A stretch of DNA of 64,000 nt, taken from Enterobacteriaceae endosymbiont of Donacia cinerea (GTDB lineage: Bacteria > Pseudomonadota > Gammaproteobacteria > Enterobacterales > Enterobacteriaceae). Location of the stretch: positions 398,897-462,896 of the forward strand of contig NZ_CP046204.1 of assembly GCF_012569925.1 (NCBI RefSeq), read 5' to 3'. This document shows, in pieces, positions 9,457 to 18,779 of the stretch; positions within the stretch are counted from its first letter, which is position 1; the number at the start of each line of letters is the position of its first letter. The notes beneath the pieces were generated by a model that did no database searches, had not been told where the DNA came from, and saw only the letters and a program-made list of their open reading frames with translations. Position numbers and translations under genes: made by a program.

Positions 9457-11739
9457 ATGAAACAAAATTTATTTGTTATAAAAAGAAATAGATGTAAAGA
9501 ATTAGTAAATATAGATAAAATAAATATTTTACTATCTTATGCATCACAAAATTTACAAAAAATATCTTTATCGCAAATAAAAAAACAATTATTTCTACAA
9601 ATATATAACAAAATTAGTACAGTAAATATTCATAATATTTTAATTAAAATAACAGCAGATCTTATTTCAGAAACAAATCCTGATTATCAATATATGGCTG
9701 CTAGGTTAGCTATTTCATATTTAAGAAAAGAAGCATATGGAAAATTTATTCCTCCAAAATTATATGATCATGTAAAAAATATGGTATATTTAAAAAAATA
9801 TGATAAATTCCTTCTAAAAGAATATACAAAAAAAGATTTTGATGTAATGGAAAAATTTCTTGATCATAATCGTGATATGAATTTTTCATATGCGGCAGTT
9901 AAACAATTAGAAGGAAAATATTTAGTTAAAAATAGAATAACAGGAAAAATTTATGAAAGTGCACAATTCTTATATATATTAATTGCAGCATGTTTATTTG
10001 CTAAATATCCATCTAATAAAAGAATAAATTATATTAAATTTTTTTATGAAGCTATTTCTAAATTTAAAATTTCTTTACCAACACCAATTATGTCTGGTGT
10101 ACGAACTCTTACAAAACAATTTAGTTCGTGTATTTTAATTGAATGTGGAGATAATATTAATTCAATTAATGCTACTACTAGTAGTATAGTAAAATATGTT
10201 TCTCAAAAAGCAGGTATAGGTATTAATGCAGGAAGAATTCGTGCTGTAGGAAGTCCTATTAGAAATGGTGAAGCATTACATACTGGGTGTATCCCTTTTT
10301 ATAAACATTTTCAAACAGCAATTAAATCTTGTTCTCAAGGAGGTGTAAGAGGAGGAGCAGGTACGTTATTTTATCCTTTATGGCACTTAGAGATTACTAA
10401 TTTATTAGTTTTAAAAAATAATAGAGGAATTGAAAATAATAGAGTAAGACATCTTGATTATGGAGTACAAATTAATAAATTATTATATCAAAGATTAATT
10501 AATGGAGAAAAAATTACTTTATTTAGTCCTTCAGATGTTCCTGATTTATATACATATTTTTTTTCAAACCAAAAAAAATTTAATAAACTTTATGAAAAAT
10601 ATGAAAAAAATATTAAAATTAGAAAAAAAAAAATTAGTGCTATAAATTTATTTTCATTAATGATGCAAGAACGTACTTCTACAGGAAGAATATATATTCA
10701 AAATGTTGATCATTGTAATACTCATTCTGCATTTAATCCTAAAATAGCTCCAATAAAACAATCAAATCTTTGTTTAGAAATTACTCTTCCAACAAAAACT
10801 TTAAATAAAGTTGATGATCCTAATGGTGAAATAGGATTATGTACTTTAGCTGCTTTTAATTTAGGACAAATTAAAAACCTAAAAGAAATAAAAAATTTAT
10901 CAAATTTAATTGTACGAGCATTAAATTGCCTATTAGATTATCAAAAATATTTAATTCCTGCTGCAAAAAATTCTGCTTTAGGTCGTAGACCATTAGGTAT
11001 TGGAGTAATTAATTTTGCATATTATTTAGCAAAAAATAATGTACGTTATTCTGATAATAGTGCAAATAATTTAACACATAGAACATTTGAAACTATACAA
11101 TATTATTTATTAAAAGCATCTAATAAATTAGCTAAAAGTGAAGGACCTTGTCCTTTATTTAAAGATACAAATTATTCAAAAGGTATACTACCTATTGATA
11201 CTTATAAAAAATTTATTGATAATATCCATACAGAAAATTTACATTGTAATTGGGAAAAATTACGAAAAAATATAAAAAAATATGGATTACGTAATTCTAC
11301 TTTATCAGCTTTAATGCCATCTGAAACTTCTTCTCAAATCTCAAATGCTACTAATGGTATTGAGCCCCCTAGAGGTTTTATTAGTATAAAAACATCTAAA
11401 AATGGTCTTTTAAAACAAGTAGTTCCTGAATTTTTAAAATTAAAAAAAAAATATGAATTGTTATGGGATATTCCGAATAATAATGGTTATTTAAATTTAA
11501 TAGGTATCATGCAAAAATTTATTGATCAATCTATTTCTTCAAATATAAATTACGATCCTAATCGTTTTAATCAAAACAAAATACCAATGCAACAATTATT
11601 AAAAGATTTATTAATTTCATATAGATTAGGTATTAAGACCTTATATTATCAAAACACTAGAGATGGGGCAAAAGATAATCAAAATGAAAATTTTTTAGAA
11701 GAAAATAATGTATGTTTTAATGGAACTTGTATAATTTAA
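9457..11739 (+). CDS. nrdA: Ribonucleoside-diphosphate reductase class Ia, alpha subunit
   Basis: A 760-residue NrdA, the length of the E. coli protein (761). It reduces ribonucleoside diphosphates to deoxy forms with NrdB. The N-terminal ATP-cone is present. Catalytic residues are visible: Cys in SSCILIECGD and LCTLAAFNLG (the redox pair), N, C and E in SNLCLEITLPT (radical cysteine with its partners), the tyrosine pair in LYYQNTRDGA, and the C-terminal shuttle pair CFNGTC. Conservation is high compared with neighbouring genes. It begins an nrdAB operon with 36 bp between the genes. AAAGGT precedes the ATG. Confidence 0.98.
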   Translation: MKQNLFVIKRNRCKELVNIDKINILLSYASQNLQKISLSQIKKQLFLQIYNKISTVNIHNILIKITADLISETNPDYQYMAARLAISYLRKEAYGKFIPPKLYDHVKNMVYLKKYDKFLLKEYTKKDFDVMEKFLDHNRDMNFSYAAVKQLEGKYLVKNRITGKIYESAQFLYILIAACLFAKYPSNKRINYIKFFYEAISKFKISLPTPIMSGVRTLTKQFSSCILIECGDNINSINATTSSIVKYVSQKAGIGINAGRIRAVGSPIRNGEALHTGCIPFYKHFQTAIKSCSQGGVRGGAGTLFYPLWHLEITNLLVLKNNRGIENNRVRHLDYGVQINKLLYQRLINGEKITLFSPSDVPDLYTYFFSNQKKFNKLYEKYEKNIKIRKKKISAINLFSLMMQERTSTGRIYIQNVDHCNTHSAFNPKIAPIKQSNLCLEITLPTKTLNKVDDPNGEIGLCTLAAFNLGQIKNLKEIKNLSNLIVRALNCLLDYQKYLIPAAKNSALGRRPLGIGVINFAYYLAKNNVRYSDNSANNLTHRTFETIQYYLLKASNKLAKSEGPCPLFKDTNYSKGILPIDTYKKFIDNIHTENLHCNWEKLRKNIKKYGLRNSTLSALMPSETSSQISNATNGIEPPRGFISIKTSKNGLLKQVVPEFLKLKKKYELLWDIPNNNGYLNLIGIMQKFIDQSISSNINYDPNRFNQNKIPMQQLLKDLLISYRLGIKTLYYQNTRDGAKDNQNENFLEENNVCFNGTCII

Positions 11740-11775
11740 TTTTAAATAATTTTTAATTATAATTTGGATAATTAA

Positions 11776-12906
11776 ATGAGTTATACTACTTTTTCAAAAA
11801 AAAAAAATAATCAATTAAAAGAACCTATGTTTTTTGGACAATCTGTAAATGTTTCCCGTTATGATCAACAAAAACATTGTATTTTTGAAAATTTAATAGA
11901 AAAACAATTAAGTTTTTTTTGGAGACCTGAAGAAGTAGATATATCATATGATCGAATTCATTATCAAAATTTACCAAAAAATGAAAAACACATATTTATT
12001 AGTAATCTAAAATATCAAACTTTATTAGATTCTATTCAAGGTAGAAGTCCTAATATAGCATTACTTCCTCTTGTTTCTATCCCAGAATTAGAAACATGGA
12101 TAGAAACATGGTCCTTTTTTGAAACAATACATTCTAGATCATATACACATATAATTAGAAATATTGTAAATGATCCATCAATAATTTTTGATGATATTGT
12201 GACTAATCATAATATTATTCTTCGTACAAATGATATTATTAAATATTATGATGAACTTATTAAAATTACTAATTATTGGCATTTATTTGGTGAAGGTACT
12301 TTTTTAATAAATAAAAAAAAATTTACTATTAATTTATATAATTTAAAAAAAAAATTATATTTATGCTTAATGAGTGTTAATATTTTAGAAGCTATCAGAT
12401 TTTATGTAAGTTTTGCATGTTCTTTTGCTTTTGCAGAAAGAGAATTAATGGAAGGTAATGCTAAAATAATTAGATTTATAGCTAGAGATGAATATTTACA
12501 TTTAATAGGTACTCAATATATTATAAATATGATGCAAAAAGGAGAAGAAGATAAAGATATGGCAAAAATTGCCATTGAATGTCAAAAACAATGTTATCAA
12601 TTATTTTTAAACGCATCTATACAAGAACAAAAATGGGCAGAATATTTATTCTGTAATGGATCAATGATAGGATTAAATAAAAATATTTTATGTAAATATA
12701 TCAAATATATTACTAATATTAGAATGGAAAAAGTTGGGTTAAAAAGTCCATTTACTATTAAAAAAAATCCTATTCCATGGATTAATTCTTGGTTAATTTC
12801 AGATAATGTACAAATGGCACCTCAAGAAGTAGAAGTTAGTTCCTATTTAATAGGACAAATTGATTCTACAGTAGATATTAAAAAATTTAAAAATTTTAAA
12901 TTATAA
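11776..12906 (+). CDS. nrdB: Ribonucleoside-diphosphate reductase class Ia, beta subunit
   Basis: A 376-residue NrdB, equal to the E. coli length. The radical tyrosine lies in [15 protein letters not shown], and iron ligands are seen in the carboxylate and histidine motifs ([20 protein letters not shown]). The C-terminal tail that docks on NrdA is present, ending [11 protein letters not shown] after [13 protein letters not shown]. NrdB makes and stores the diferric tyrosyl radical for NrdA. GGATAATTAAATG gives a plausible ribosome site. No yfaE-like ferredoxin gene follows; a hairpin and the convergent antiporter gene do. Confidence 0.98.
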   Translation: MSYTTFSKKKNNQLKEPMFFGQSVNVSRYDQQKHCIFENLIEKQLSFFWRPEEVDISYDRIHYQNLPKNEKHIFISNLKYQTLLDSIQGRSPNIALLPLVSIPELETWIETWSFFETIHSRSYTHIIRNIVNDPSIIFDDIVTNHNIILRTNDIIKYYDELIKITNYWHLFGEGTFLINKKKFTINLYNLKKKLYLCLMSVNILEAIRFYVSFACSFAFAERELMEGNAKIIRFIARDEYLHLIGTQYIINMMQKGEEDKDMAKIAIECQKQCYQLFLNASIQEQKWAEYLFCNGSMIGLNKNILCKYIKYITNIRMEKVGLKSPFTIKKNPIPWINSWLISDNVQMAPQEVEVSSYLIGQIDSTVDIKKFKNFKL

Positions 12907-12916
12907 ATTTATTATT

Positions 12917-12959
12917 TTATGACTGTTATCTAAATTTTAATATTATATAACAGTCATAA
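12917..12959 (+). terminator. Probable terminator after nrdB
   Basis: A perfect 13-bp stem TTATGACTGTTAT / ATAACAGTCATAA (12917-12929 and 12947-12959) with a 17-nt loop, followed by TTTTAATTATTATT. Its stem contains more G and C than most local palindromes. It lies between the convergent nrdB and arcD genes and may serve both. Confidence 0.7.
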
Positions 12960-12997
12960 TTTTAATTATTATTCTTTTTAAGAAAAAAATTAAGGAT

Positions 12998-14386
12998 TTA
13001 TTTTATTAAAAAGTATAGAGAATAAAGAGATATTATTAACAAAATAAAACAAAAAATTTTTTCTATTCTATTTAAAAATAGAATATTTGGATTTTTAATT
13101 TTAGTTAAAATTAAAAATATTAATCCAGGAGCATACAAGATTAATGATAATAATAAATTTAAAAAACCGGCTGCATATAATAACCATATAGAATAAAGAC
13201 AAGAACCAAAACTTATAAATAAATTAAATTTATTCTTTTTTAAAGATATTTTAAATAAATAAGCACCTACTAAAAAATATGGTATTAATATCATTTCAGA
13301 AGCAATAGTTAATAATTTATTATAATCTATTTTAGTTATCCAAATCAATATTAAACATATTTGCATACTTATATTTGTAAATAATAAAGCATATGATGGT
13401 GCTCTATTTTTATTTTGTTTAGATAGTATGCTGGGAAATATATTATTTTTAGAAGCTATCCATGGAACTTCTGCTGCCATAATAGTCCAACTAAGATAAG
13501 CTCCACAAACTGATATAATTAAACTAATTGCAATAAATAAATTTCCAAAATTTCCAATTAAAATTGTCATTATTCCTGCCATTGAAGGATTTCTCATACT
13601 TGCTAAATCAATTCTATCAAGAATCCCAAAAGATAATAAAGTTACTAATAAATATATAAATAATGCAATAATAACTGATAATAAAGTTGCTTTACCTACA
13701 TCATTTTTGTTTTTTGCTCTAGATGATAAAATTACAGCACCTTCTACACCAATAAATACCCATAATGTTATTAACATTGTGTTTTTAATTTGTTTCCAAA
13801 TTGGAATATTTAAATTTAATCCCATGAAATCTATTTTGAATATTTTAAAATTAAAAGCAATAAAAGATAAAAATATAAAAATAATTAAAGGAATTAATTT
13901 ACATAATGTAGTTATTATATTGATAATAGAAGCAGTTTGTGTTCCATTAAGTAATAAAAAATGAACTAACCATAATAAAATTGAGGCTCCTAATATAGAT
14001 TGCCATGTATTTCCATTACTAAAAATAATATGAGTTGGAGTATCAACAAAAAAACTAATTGCAGAAAATACTATTACTAAATAAGAAATATTAGCAATAA
14101 CAGCACATAACCAATATCCCCATGCAGAGTAGAAACCAATTAAATTACCAAATCCATCTTTGGCATATGCAAAAATTCCTCCTTGTAATTTAGGTTTTAA
14201 TTGATTAAGTAATAATAATGTTGTAGCTAAAAAAATAATTCCAATCCCAGTAATACTCCATCCTATAATTAAAGCTAAAGGACTTGCAATTAAAGCCATA
14301 TTTTGTGGTAAACTAAATACTCCAGCTCCCAACATAGAACTAAGAACTAACGATATAAGTGATATTAAATTTAATTTTTTATTCAA
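12998..14386 (-). CDS. arcD: Arginine/ornithine antiporter, APC family (ArcD/YdgI-like)
   Basis: A 462-residue inner-membrane amino-acid antiporter with about 12 hydrophobic segments. It is a close match to E. coli YdgI (annotated ArcD, 460 residues): the start LNLISLISLVLSSMLGAGVF contains the APC substrate-binding loop, and GGIFAYAKDGFGNLIGF, NGNTWQSILGASILLW, NTMLITLWVFIGVEGAV and SWTIMAAEVPWIAS follow. Family members exchange arginine for ornithine; transport in this organism is inferred. The gene is 115 bp downstream of ybgI on the same strand and convergent with nrdB. No arginine deiminase genes are in the window, but argR is. AGGGAATTATTTTG precedes the ATG. Confidence 0.9.
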   Translation of the reverse strand: MNKKLNLISLISLVLSSMLGAGVFSLPQNMALIASPLALIIGWSITGIGIIFLATTLLLLNQLKPKLQGGIFAYAKDGFGNLIGFYSAWGYWLCAVIANISYLVIVFSAISFFVDTPTHIIFSNGNTWQSILGASILLWLVHFLLLNGTQTASIINIITTLCKLIPLIIFIFLSFIAFNFKIFKIDFMGLNLNIPIWKQIKNTMLITLWVFIGVEGAVILSSRAKNKNDVGKATLLSVIIALFIYLLVTLLSFGILDRIDLASMRNPSMAGIMTILIGNFGNLFIAISLIISVCGAYLSWTIMAAEVPWIASKNNIFPSILSKQNKNRAPSYALLFTNISMQICLILIWITKIDYNKLLTIASEMILIPYFLVGAYLFKISLKKNKFNLFISFGSCLYSIWLLYAAGFLNLLLSLILYAPGLIFLILTKIKNPNILFLNRIEKIFCFILLIISLYSLYFLIK

Positions 14387-14501
14387 AATAATTCCCTTTT
14401 TTATATAAATTATTAATTTTATATTGTTAATTTAAAATATTAATTTTATTAAAATCAATAATAAAATATTTATATATAAATTTTATAAAAAAATTATTTT
14501 T

Positions 14502-15251
14502 TCATACTGGATTATGTATATTTATAAAATTAGTTTTTAACTTAAATTTATTTTTTAACCATTTCCCTAACATTATTACTCCTCCTTTTTCAGTAGCATG
14601 ATGTCCAGCACTAATAAAATGAATTCTATTTTCATAAGCAATATGAATATTCATTTCTGATACTTCTCCTGTAAGAAAAACATCTACATTAAATTTTATA
14701 ACTTCTTCAAAAAATTTTTGTCCTGCTCCACTGCACCAGGCAATTTTATAGATTTTTTTTGGAGCATTTTCTCCAAAATGTAATGGTATTCTATGTAGTT
14801 TTTTTTTTATTTTAAAAAGAAAATTTTTTATATTAATTTTATTTTTTAAATATCCGTAAAAAATAAAAGGATTAATTTTTCCTATAATATTTATATTTAA
14901 TAGTTTAGCTAAATAAACATTATTTCCTATTTTTAGGTTAATATCTAAAGGAAGATGCCAACTATATAAATTAATATTATTTTTTAAAATTGTAGATATT
15001 CTTTTTTTTTTAAATCCTCTAATTATTGGAGATTCATGATACCAAAAATATCCATGATGAACTATAACAGCATCTGTTTTAAATTTTACAGCAATATCTA
15101 ATAATTTTTGACAAGCACTAACACCCATTATAATATTTTTTATATATTTTTTACCTTCTATTTGTAATCCATTAGGTATATAATCTTTTATATTAATGTT
15201 AGTATTTAATTTATTATTAATAATAATCTCTAATTCTTTATTTTTTATCAT
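14502..15251 (-). CDS. ybgI: Nif3-like dinuclear metal-centre protein YbgI
   Basis: A 249-residue protein matching E. coli YbgI (247 residues), a Nif3-family protein that forms a toroidal hexamer with a dinuclear metal site. Metal-ligand motifs are visible: DAVIVHHGYFWYHES near residue 60, NLYSWHLPLDI, and FISAGHHATEKGGV near the C-terminus. The biochemical role of the family is unsettled (a GTP cyclohydrolase-like function and a link to radiation and metal stress have been proposed). It is transcribed away from ffh and toward arcD. Retention in a reduced genome suggests a core function, but the sequence alone does not tell which. Confidence 0.92.
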   Translation of the reverse strand: MIKNKELEIIINNKLNTNINIKDYIPNGLQIEGKKYIKNIIMGVSACQKLLDIAVKFKTDAVIVHHGYFWYHESPIIRGFKKKRISTILKNNINLYSWHLPLDINLKIGNNVYLAKLLNINIIGKINPFIFYGYLKNKINIKNFLFKIKKKLHRIPLHFGENAPKKIYKIAWCSGAGQKFFEEVIKFNVDVFLTGEVSEMNIHIAYENRIHFISAGHHATEKGGVIMLGKWLKNKFKLKTNFINIHNPV

Positions 15252-15327
15252 ATTATTTTACTAATGTTAATTTTATTTATAAAATAAATTTATATTTTTT
15301 TTTAAATTTTAGGAAATTAATAATTCA

Positions 15328-15367
15328 TCTTTTAAGATAAAAGAATCTTTTTTTTTTTTTTTTTTTT
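15328..15367 (+). terminator. Hairpin with T20 run in the ffh leader
   Basis: A 7-bp stem TCTTTTA / TAAAAGA with a 3-nt AGA loop (15328-15344), then ATC and twenty consecutive T (15348-15367). It has the layout of an intrinsic terminator read in the ffh direction and lies only 32 bp before the ffh ATG, downstream of the divergent ybgI start. It could be an attenuator for the ffh-rpsP-rimM-trmD-rplS cluster or the remains of a deleted upstream gene's terminator. Confidence 0.5.
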
Positions 15368-15399
15368 AGAAAAAAATAAAATTTATGTGAGGAAATTAA

Positions 15400-16770
15400 A
15401 TGTTTGAAAATTTAAGTAAGAAATTATCTAAAATATTACTAAAAATTAGGAATTATGGACGTTTAACAGAAAAAAATATTCAAGATACTTTAAATGAAAT
15501 TTATAATAATTTATTAGAATCAGATGTTGCTTTAATAGTAATTAAAGATTTAATTAATAATATTAAAAAAGAAGTTATTGGTAAAAAAATTAATAATAAT
15601 TTTACTCCAGGACAAGAATTTATTAAATTAATACATGAGAATTTAATTAAATTAATGAGTTCTTCTAATAAAAATATTAACATAGCAACTCAACCTCCAG
15701 CTGTAATATTATTTGCTGGATTACAAGGAGTAGGAAAAACGACTAGTGTTGTAAAATTAGCATATTTTTTAAAAAAAAAATATAAAAAAAAAATTTTAGT
15801 AGTATCAACAGATATATATAGACCTGCAGCTATACAACAATTAAAAATTTTAGCACAAAGTGTAAAAATTAATTTTTTTGATATAGATTCAAATATTTCT
15901 CCAATAGAAATATCTAAAAAAGCTTTTTATTATGCTAAAATAAATTTTTATGATGTATTAATTATAGATACAGCGGGTAGGTTACATATTAATGATAAAA
16001 TGATGGAAGAAATAAAAAATATTTCTAATTTATTATGTCCTATAGAAACTTTATTTGTTATAGATGCAATGACTGGACAAGATTCTATTAATAGTGCTAA
16101 AAAATTTGATAAATTATTATCAATAACAGGAATTTTTTTAACAAAAACTGATAGTGATACTAGAGGAGGTGCTGTTTTATCTGTAAAATATATAATTAAA
16201 AAACCTATAAAATTTATTGGTAATGGAGAAAAGATAAATAATATTGCAATATTTTCTCCTGAAATTATTGCTTCTAAAATATTAGGTATGTCTTCTGAGT
16301 TAGCTATTATTGAAAATATTAAAAATAAAATTAATTTAAAAAAAAATAAAGAATTAATTGATAAATTAAAAAATAAAAATACATTAAGTTTACAAGATTT
16401 TGTGGAACAATTAGAACAAATAAAGAAAATAGGTAATGAAAATATTACTTATTTATTAAAAAAAATGCAAATAAATAATATATATTCTGTACATCCTATT
16501 ATGAATATTTTACATATAGATAATTCTACTATAAATGATATTAAAACAATAATTAATTCTATGACTAATGTAGAAAGAAAAAATATAGATATAATTAATT
16601 ATTCTAGGAAAAAAAGAATATCATTAGGATCTGGAGTTTCTATTTTAAAAATAAATGCTATACTAAAACAATATTATCAAATGAGATTAGTCACTAAAAA
16701 AATGAAAAAAAATAATAGTATTAATAAAATAATTAAATATGTAAAAAATTTTTTTAATTTTAAAAATTAG
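15400..16770 (+). CDS. ffh: Signal recognition particle protein Ffh
   Basis: A 456-residue SRP54 homologue (E. coli 453). With 4.5S RNA it brings nascent inner-membrane proteins to FtsY and SecYEG. The N domain is followed by the GTPase domain: GLQGVGKTTS near residue 107, DTAGRL near 190 and TKTDSDTRGG near 247. The C-terminal M domain with the RNA-binding segment (SLGSGVSILKINAILKQYYQM) is present, although methionine is scarcer than usual. The ribosome site GTGAGGAAATTAAATG is strong. It heads ffh-rpsP-rimM-trmD-rplS, the E. coli order, with small gaps. The ffs RNA gene was not found in this window. Confidence 0.98.
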   Translation: MFENLSKKLSKILLKIRNYGRLTEKNIQDTLNEIYNNLLESDVALIVIKDLINNIKKEVIGKKINNNFTPGQEFIKLIHENLIKLMSSSNKNINIATQPPAVILFAGLQGVGKTTSVVKLAYFLKKKYKKKILVVSTDIYRPAAIQQLKILAQSVKINFFDIDSNISPIEISKKAFYYAKINFYDVLIIDTAGRLHINDKMMEEIKNISNLLCPIETLFVIDAMTGQDSINSAKKFDKLLSITGIFLTKTDSDTRGGAVLSVKYIIKKPIKFIGNGEKINNIAIFSPEIIASKILGMSSELAIIENIKNKINLKKNKELIDKLKNKNTLSLQDFVEQLEQIKKIGNENITYLLKKMQINNIYSVHPIMNILHIDNSTINDIKTIINSMTNVERKNIDIINYSRKKRISLGSGVSILKINAILKQYYQMRLVTKKMKKNNSINKIIKYVKNFFNFKN

Positions 16771-16779
16771 GAGTAAAAT

Positions 16780-17019
16780 ATGGTTAAAATTAGATTATCT
16801 AGAAAAGGAATAAAAAAAAAACCTTTTTATCAAATAATTGTTACTGATAGTAGAAATTCTCGAGATGGATATTTTATAGAAAAATTAGGTTATTTTAATC
16901 CGTTAAGTTTACAAAAAAATTCTAAAAAAAAAATATTAAAATTTAATAAAGAAAGGATAAATTTTTGGTTATCTAAAGGAGCAGTTCTTTCAAAAAGAGT
17001 TAATAGTTTAATTAAATAA
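16780..17019 (+). CDS. rpsP: 30S ribosomal protein S16
   Basis: A 79-residue S16 (E. coli 82) starting MVKIRLSRKGIKKKPFYQII and containing NSRDGYFIEKLGYFNP and WLSKGAVLSKRVNSLIK. S16 is an early 30S assembly protein. It lies 9 bp after ffh, with GGAG in the gap as ribosome site, so it is probably translated from the ffh transcript. Confidence 0.97.
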   Translation: MVKIRLSRKGIKKKPFYQIIVTDSRNSRDGYFIEKLGYFNPLSLQKNSKKKILKFNKERINFWLSKGAVLSKRVNSLIK

Positions 17020-17035
17020 ATTAATAAATTTATTT

Positions 17036-17563
17036 ATGAATATTTTAAAAGAAAAAATAACTTTAGGAAAATTTGGTAAAACTTATGGTATAAAAGGATG
17101 GATTAAATTATTTTCTTATACCCAAAATAAGAAAAATATTTTTTTATACAAAAAATTATTTATACAAAAAAATATAAAAAATATTTTTTTTATAAAATTT
17201 AATCAATATATAAAAAAAAAAAAGTATTTTATTGTACAAATAAATAATTTTTATAAAACTGAAGAAATTATAAATTTTATTAATCATAAAATTTATATTT
17301 TTAAATATCAATTAGTTAAATATAAAGATAAACAAGAATATTATTGGAATGATATAATTGGATGTCATATATTAAATATTAATAAAGTTTATTTAGGTAA
17401 AGTTATAAACATAATAGAAACAAAAATATATGATATTATCATAATTAAATCTAATAACTTATATAAAAAAAATAAAAAAATATTAATTCCATTTATTGAA
17501 CCTAATATAATTAAAAATATTGATTTAATTAATCATATTATTAAAGTAAACTGGAGTTTATAA
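17036..17563 (+). CDS. rimM: 16S rRNA processing protein RimM
   Basis: A 175-residue RimM (E. coli 182), an assembly factor for the 30S head that binds S19. The N-terminal barrel begins ITLGKFGKTYGIKGWIKLFSYT. The C-terminal PRC barrel contains YYWNDIIGCHI and KILIPFIEPNIIKNIDL. The middle is divergent and lysine-rich. It lies 16 bp after rpsP and 26 bp before trmD, the usual order. No good ribosome site is visible before the ATG. Confidence 0.95.
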   Translation: MNILKEKITLGKFGKTYGIKGWIKLFSYTQNKKNIFLYKKLFIQKNIKNIFFIKFNQYIKKKKYFIVQINNFYKTEEIINFINHKIYIFKYQLVKYKDKQEYYWNDIIGCHILNINKVYLGKVINIIETKIYDIIIIKSNNLYKKNKKILIPFIEPNIIKNIDLINHIIKVNWSL

Positions 17564-17589
17564 TTTTATAGATAAAATAAAAAATCATT

Positions 17590-18366
17590 ATGTGGATTAG
17601 TATTATCAGTTTATTTCCTGAAATGTTTAAGAAAGTTATTAAATATGGATTAATTAATAAAAGTATAAAAAAAAAATTATTAAATATTAGTTTTTGGAAT
17701 CCTAGAAAGTTTATTAAAAATAAATTTAATAAAATAGATTCTCCTATATATGGAGGAGGAGGCGGTGTTATATTAAAAGCAGAACCATTAATAAAATCTA
17801 TTTATAAAGCAAAATTAGAAATGAAAAGTAATGTTAAAATAATTTATTTATCTCCACAAGGTAAAAAAATTAATATTTCTTATACTAAAAAATTATTATC
17901 ATATAAAAAAATGATATTTCTTTGTGGTAGATATAAAGGTATTGACGAACGAATTATTACTAATTTTGTAGATGAAGAAGTATCAATTGGTGATTATATT
18001 CTTAGTGGGGGAGAATTACCTGCTATGATATTAATAGATATATTAGTTAGACAAATTCCTGGTGTATTAAATACAATGTCATCAAATAATACTGATTCTT
18101 TTTTTAATAATGGATTGTTAGGATGTCCTAATTATACTCGTCCTAAAATATTAAAGAATTTAAAAGAAAATAGTGTTCCTTCTATATTATTATCAGGAAA
18201 TCATAAAAAAATAAAAAAATGGAGATTACAGCAGTCATTAGGAATGACTTGGTTAAAAAGATCAGATTTATTAAAAAAAAAAAAATTAACAAAAGAAGAA
18301 AAAATTTTATTAAATAAATTTAAAAATTCTTTTTTAAAGAAGAATAATATTACGGAGTATAATTAA
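17590..18366 (+). CDS. trmD: tRNA (guanine-37-N1) methyltransferase TrmD
   Basis: A 258-residue SPOUT methyltransferase that makes m1G37 in tRNAs reading CNN codons. The AdoMet knot is visible: LSPQGKK, FLCGRYKGIDERI and SIGDYILSGGELPAMI. The arginine in VRQIPGVL and the aspartate in TDSF, equivalent to E. coli R154 and D169, are kept. The family motif LLDCPHYTRP reads LLGCPNYTRP, so the aspartate equivalent to E. coli D177 is glycine (codon 18121-18123). Ribosome binding before ATG is weak. The stop codon abuts the rplS ATG. Confidence 0.97.
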   Translation: MWISIISLFPEMFKKVIKYGLINKSIKKKLLNISFWNPRKFIKNKFNKIDSPIYGGGGGVILKAEPLIKSIYKAKLEMKSNVKIIYLSPQGKKINISYTKKLLSYKKMIFLCGRYKGIDERIITNFVDEEVSIGDYILSGGELPAMILIDILVRQIPGVLNTMSSNNTDSFFNNGLLGCPNYTRPKILKNLKENSVPSILLSGNHKKIKKWRLQQSLGMTWLKRSDLLKKKKLTKEEKILLNKFKNSFLKKNNITEYN

Positions 18367-18723
18367 ATGAATGATATTATTAAATATTTAGAAAAAAAAC
18401 AAATGAAAAATTATCAAAAATTTACTTCATTTAGATCTGGAGATACATTAAACATAAAAATTTGGGTAGTTGAAGGATCAAAAAAAAGACTTCAAAATTT
18501 TGAAGGTATTGTTATTTCAATAACAAAAAAAAATAGTTTTAATTGTTCTTTTACAATTAGAAAATTATCCAATGGTATTGGAATTGAGCGTACTTTTCCT
18601 TTATATTCTAAAATAATTCATTCAATTATAGTTAAAAAAAAAGGTCATGTAAGAAAAGCAAAGTTATATTATTTACGTAAATTAACTGGCAAGGCAGCTC
18701 GAATTAAAGAAAGATTAATTTAG
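18367..18723 (+). CDS. rplS: 50S ribosomal protein L19
   Basis: A 118-residue L19 (E. coli 115) with [45 protein letters not shown] and the basic end [18 protein letters not shown]19 sits at the 30S-50S interface. Its ATG follows the trmD stop directly, and GGAG inside the end of trmD serves as ribosome site, so translation is coupled. It ends the cluster at a hairpin with a long T run. Confidence 0.98.
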   Translation: MNDIIKYLEKKQMKNYQKFTSFRSGDTLNIKIWVVEGSKKRLQNFEGIVISITKKNSFNCSFTIRKLSNGIGIERTFPLYSKIIHSIIVKKKGHVRKAKLYYLRKLTGKAARIKERLI

Positions 18724-18746
18724 ATTAAAAAATAATTTAAATAAAT

Positions 18747-18779
18747 ATTCATTTTAAAGAATGAATTATTTTTTTTTTT
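18747..18779 (+). terminator. Intrinsic terminator of the ffh-rplS cluster
   Basis: A 7-bp stem ATTCATT / AATGAAT (18747-18753 and 18760-18766) with a 6-nt loop, then TATT and ten further T. It overlaps the end of the convergent recD gene, whose TGA stop lies at 18751-18749, so a terminator and coding sequence share the same bases. Confidence 0.75.
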
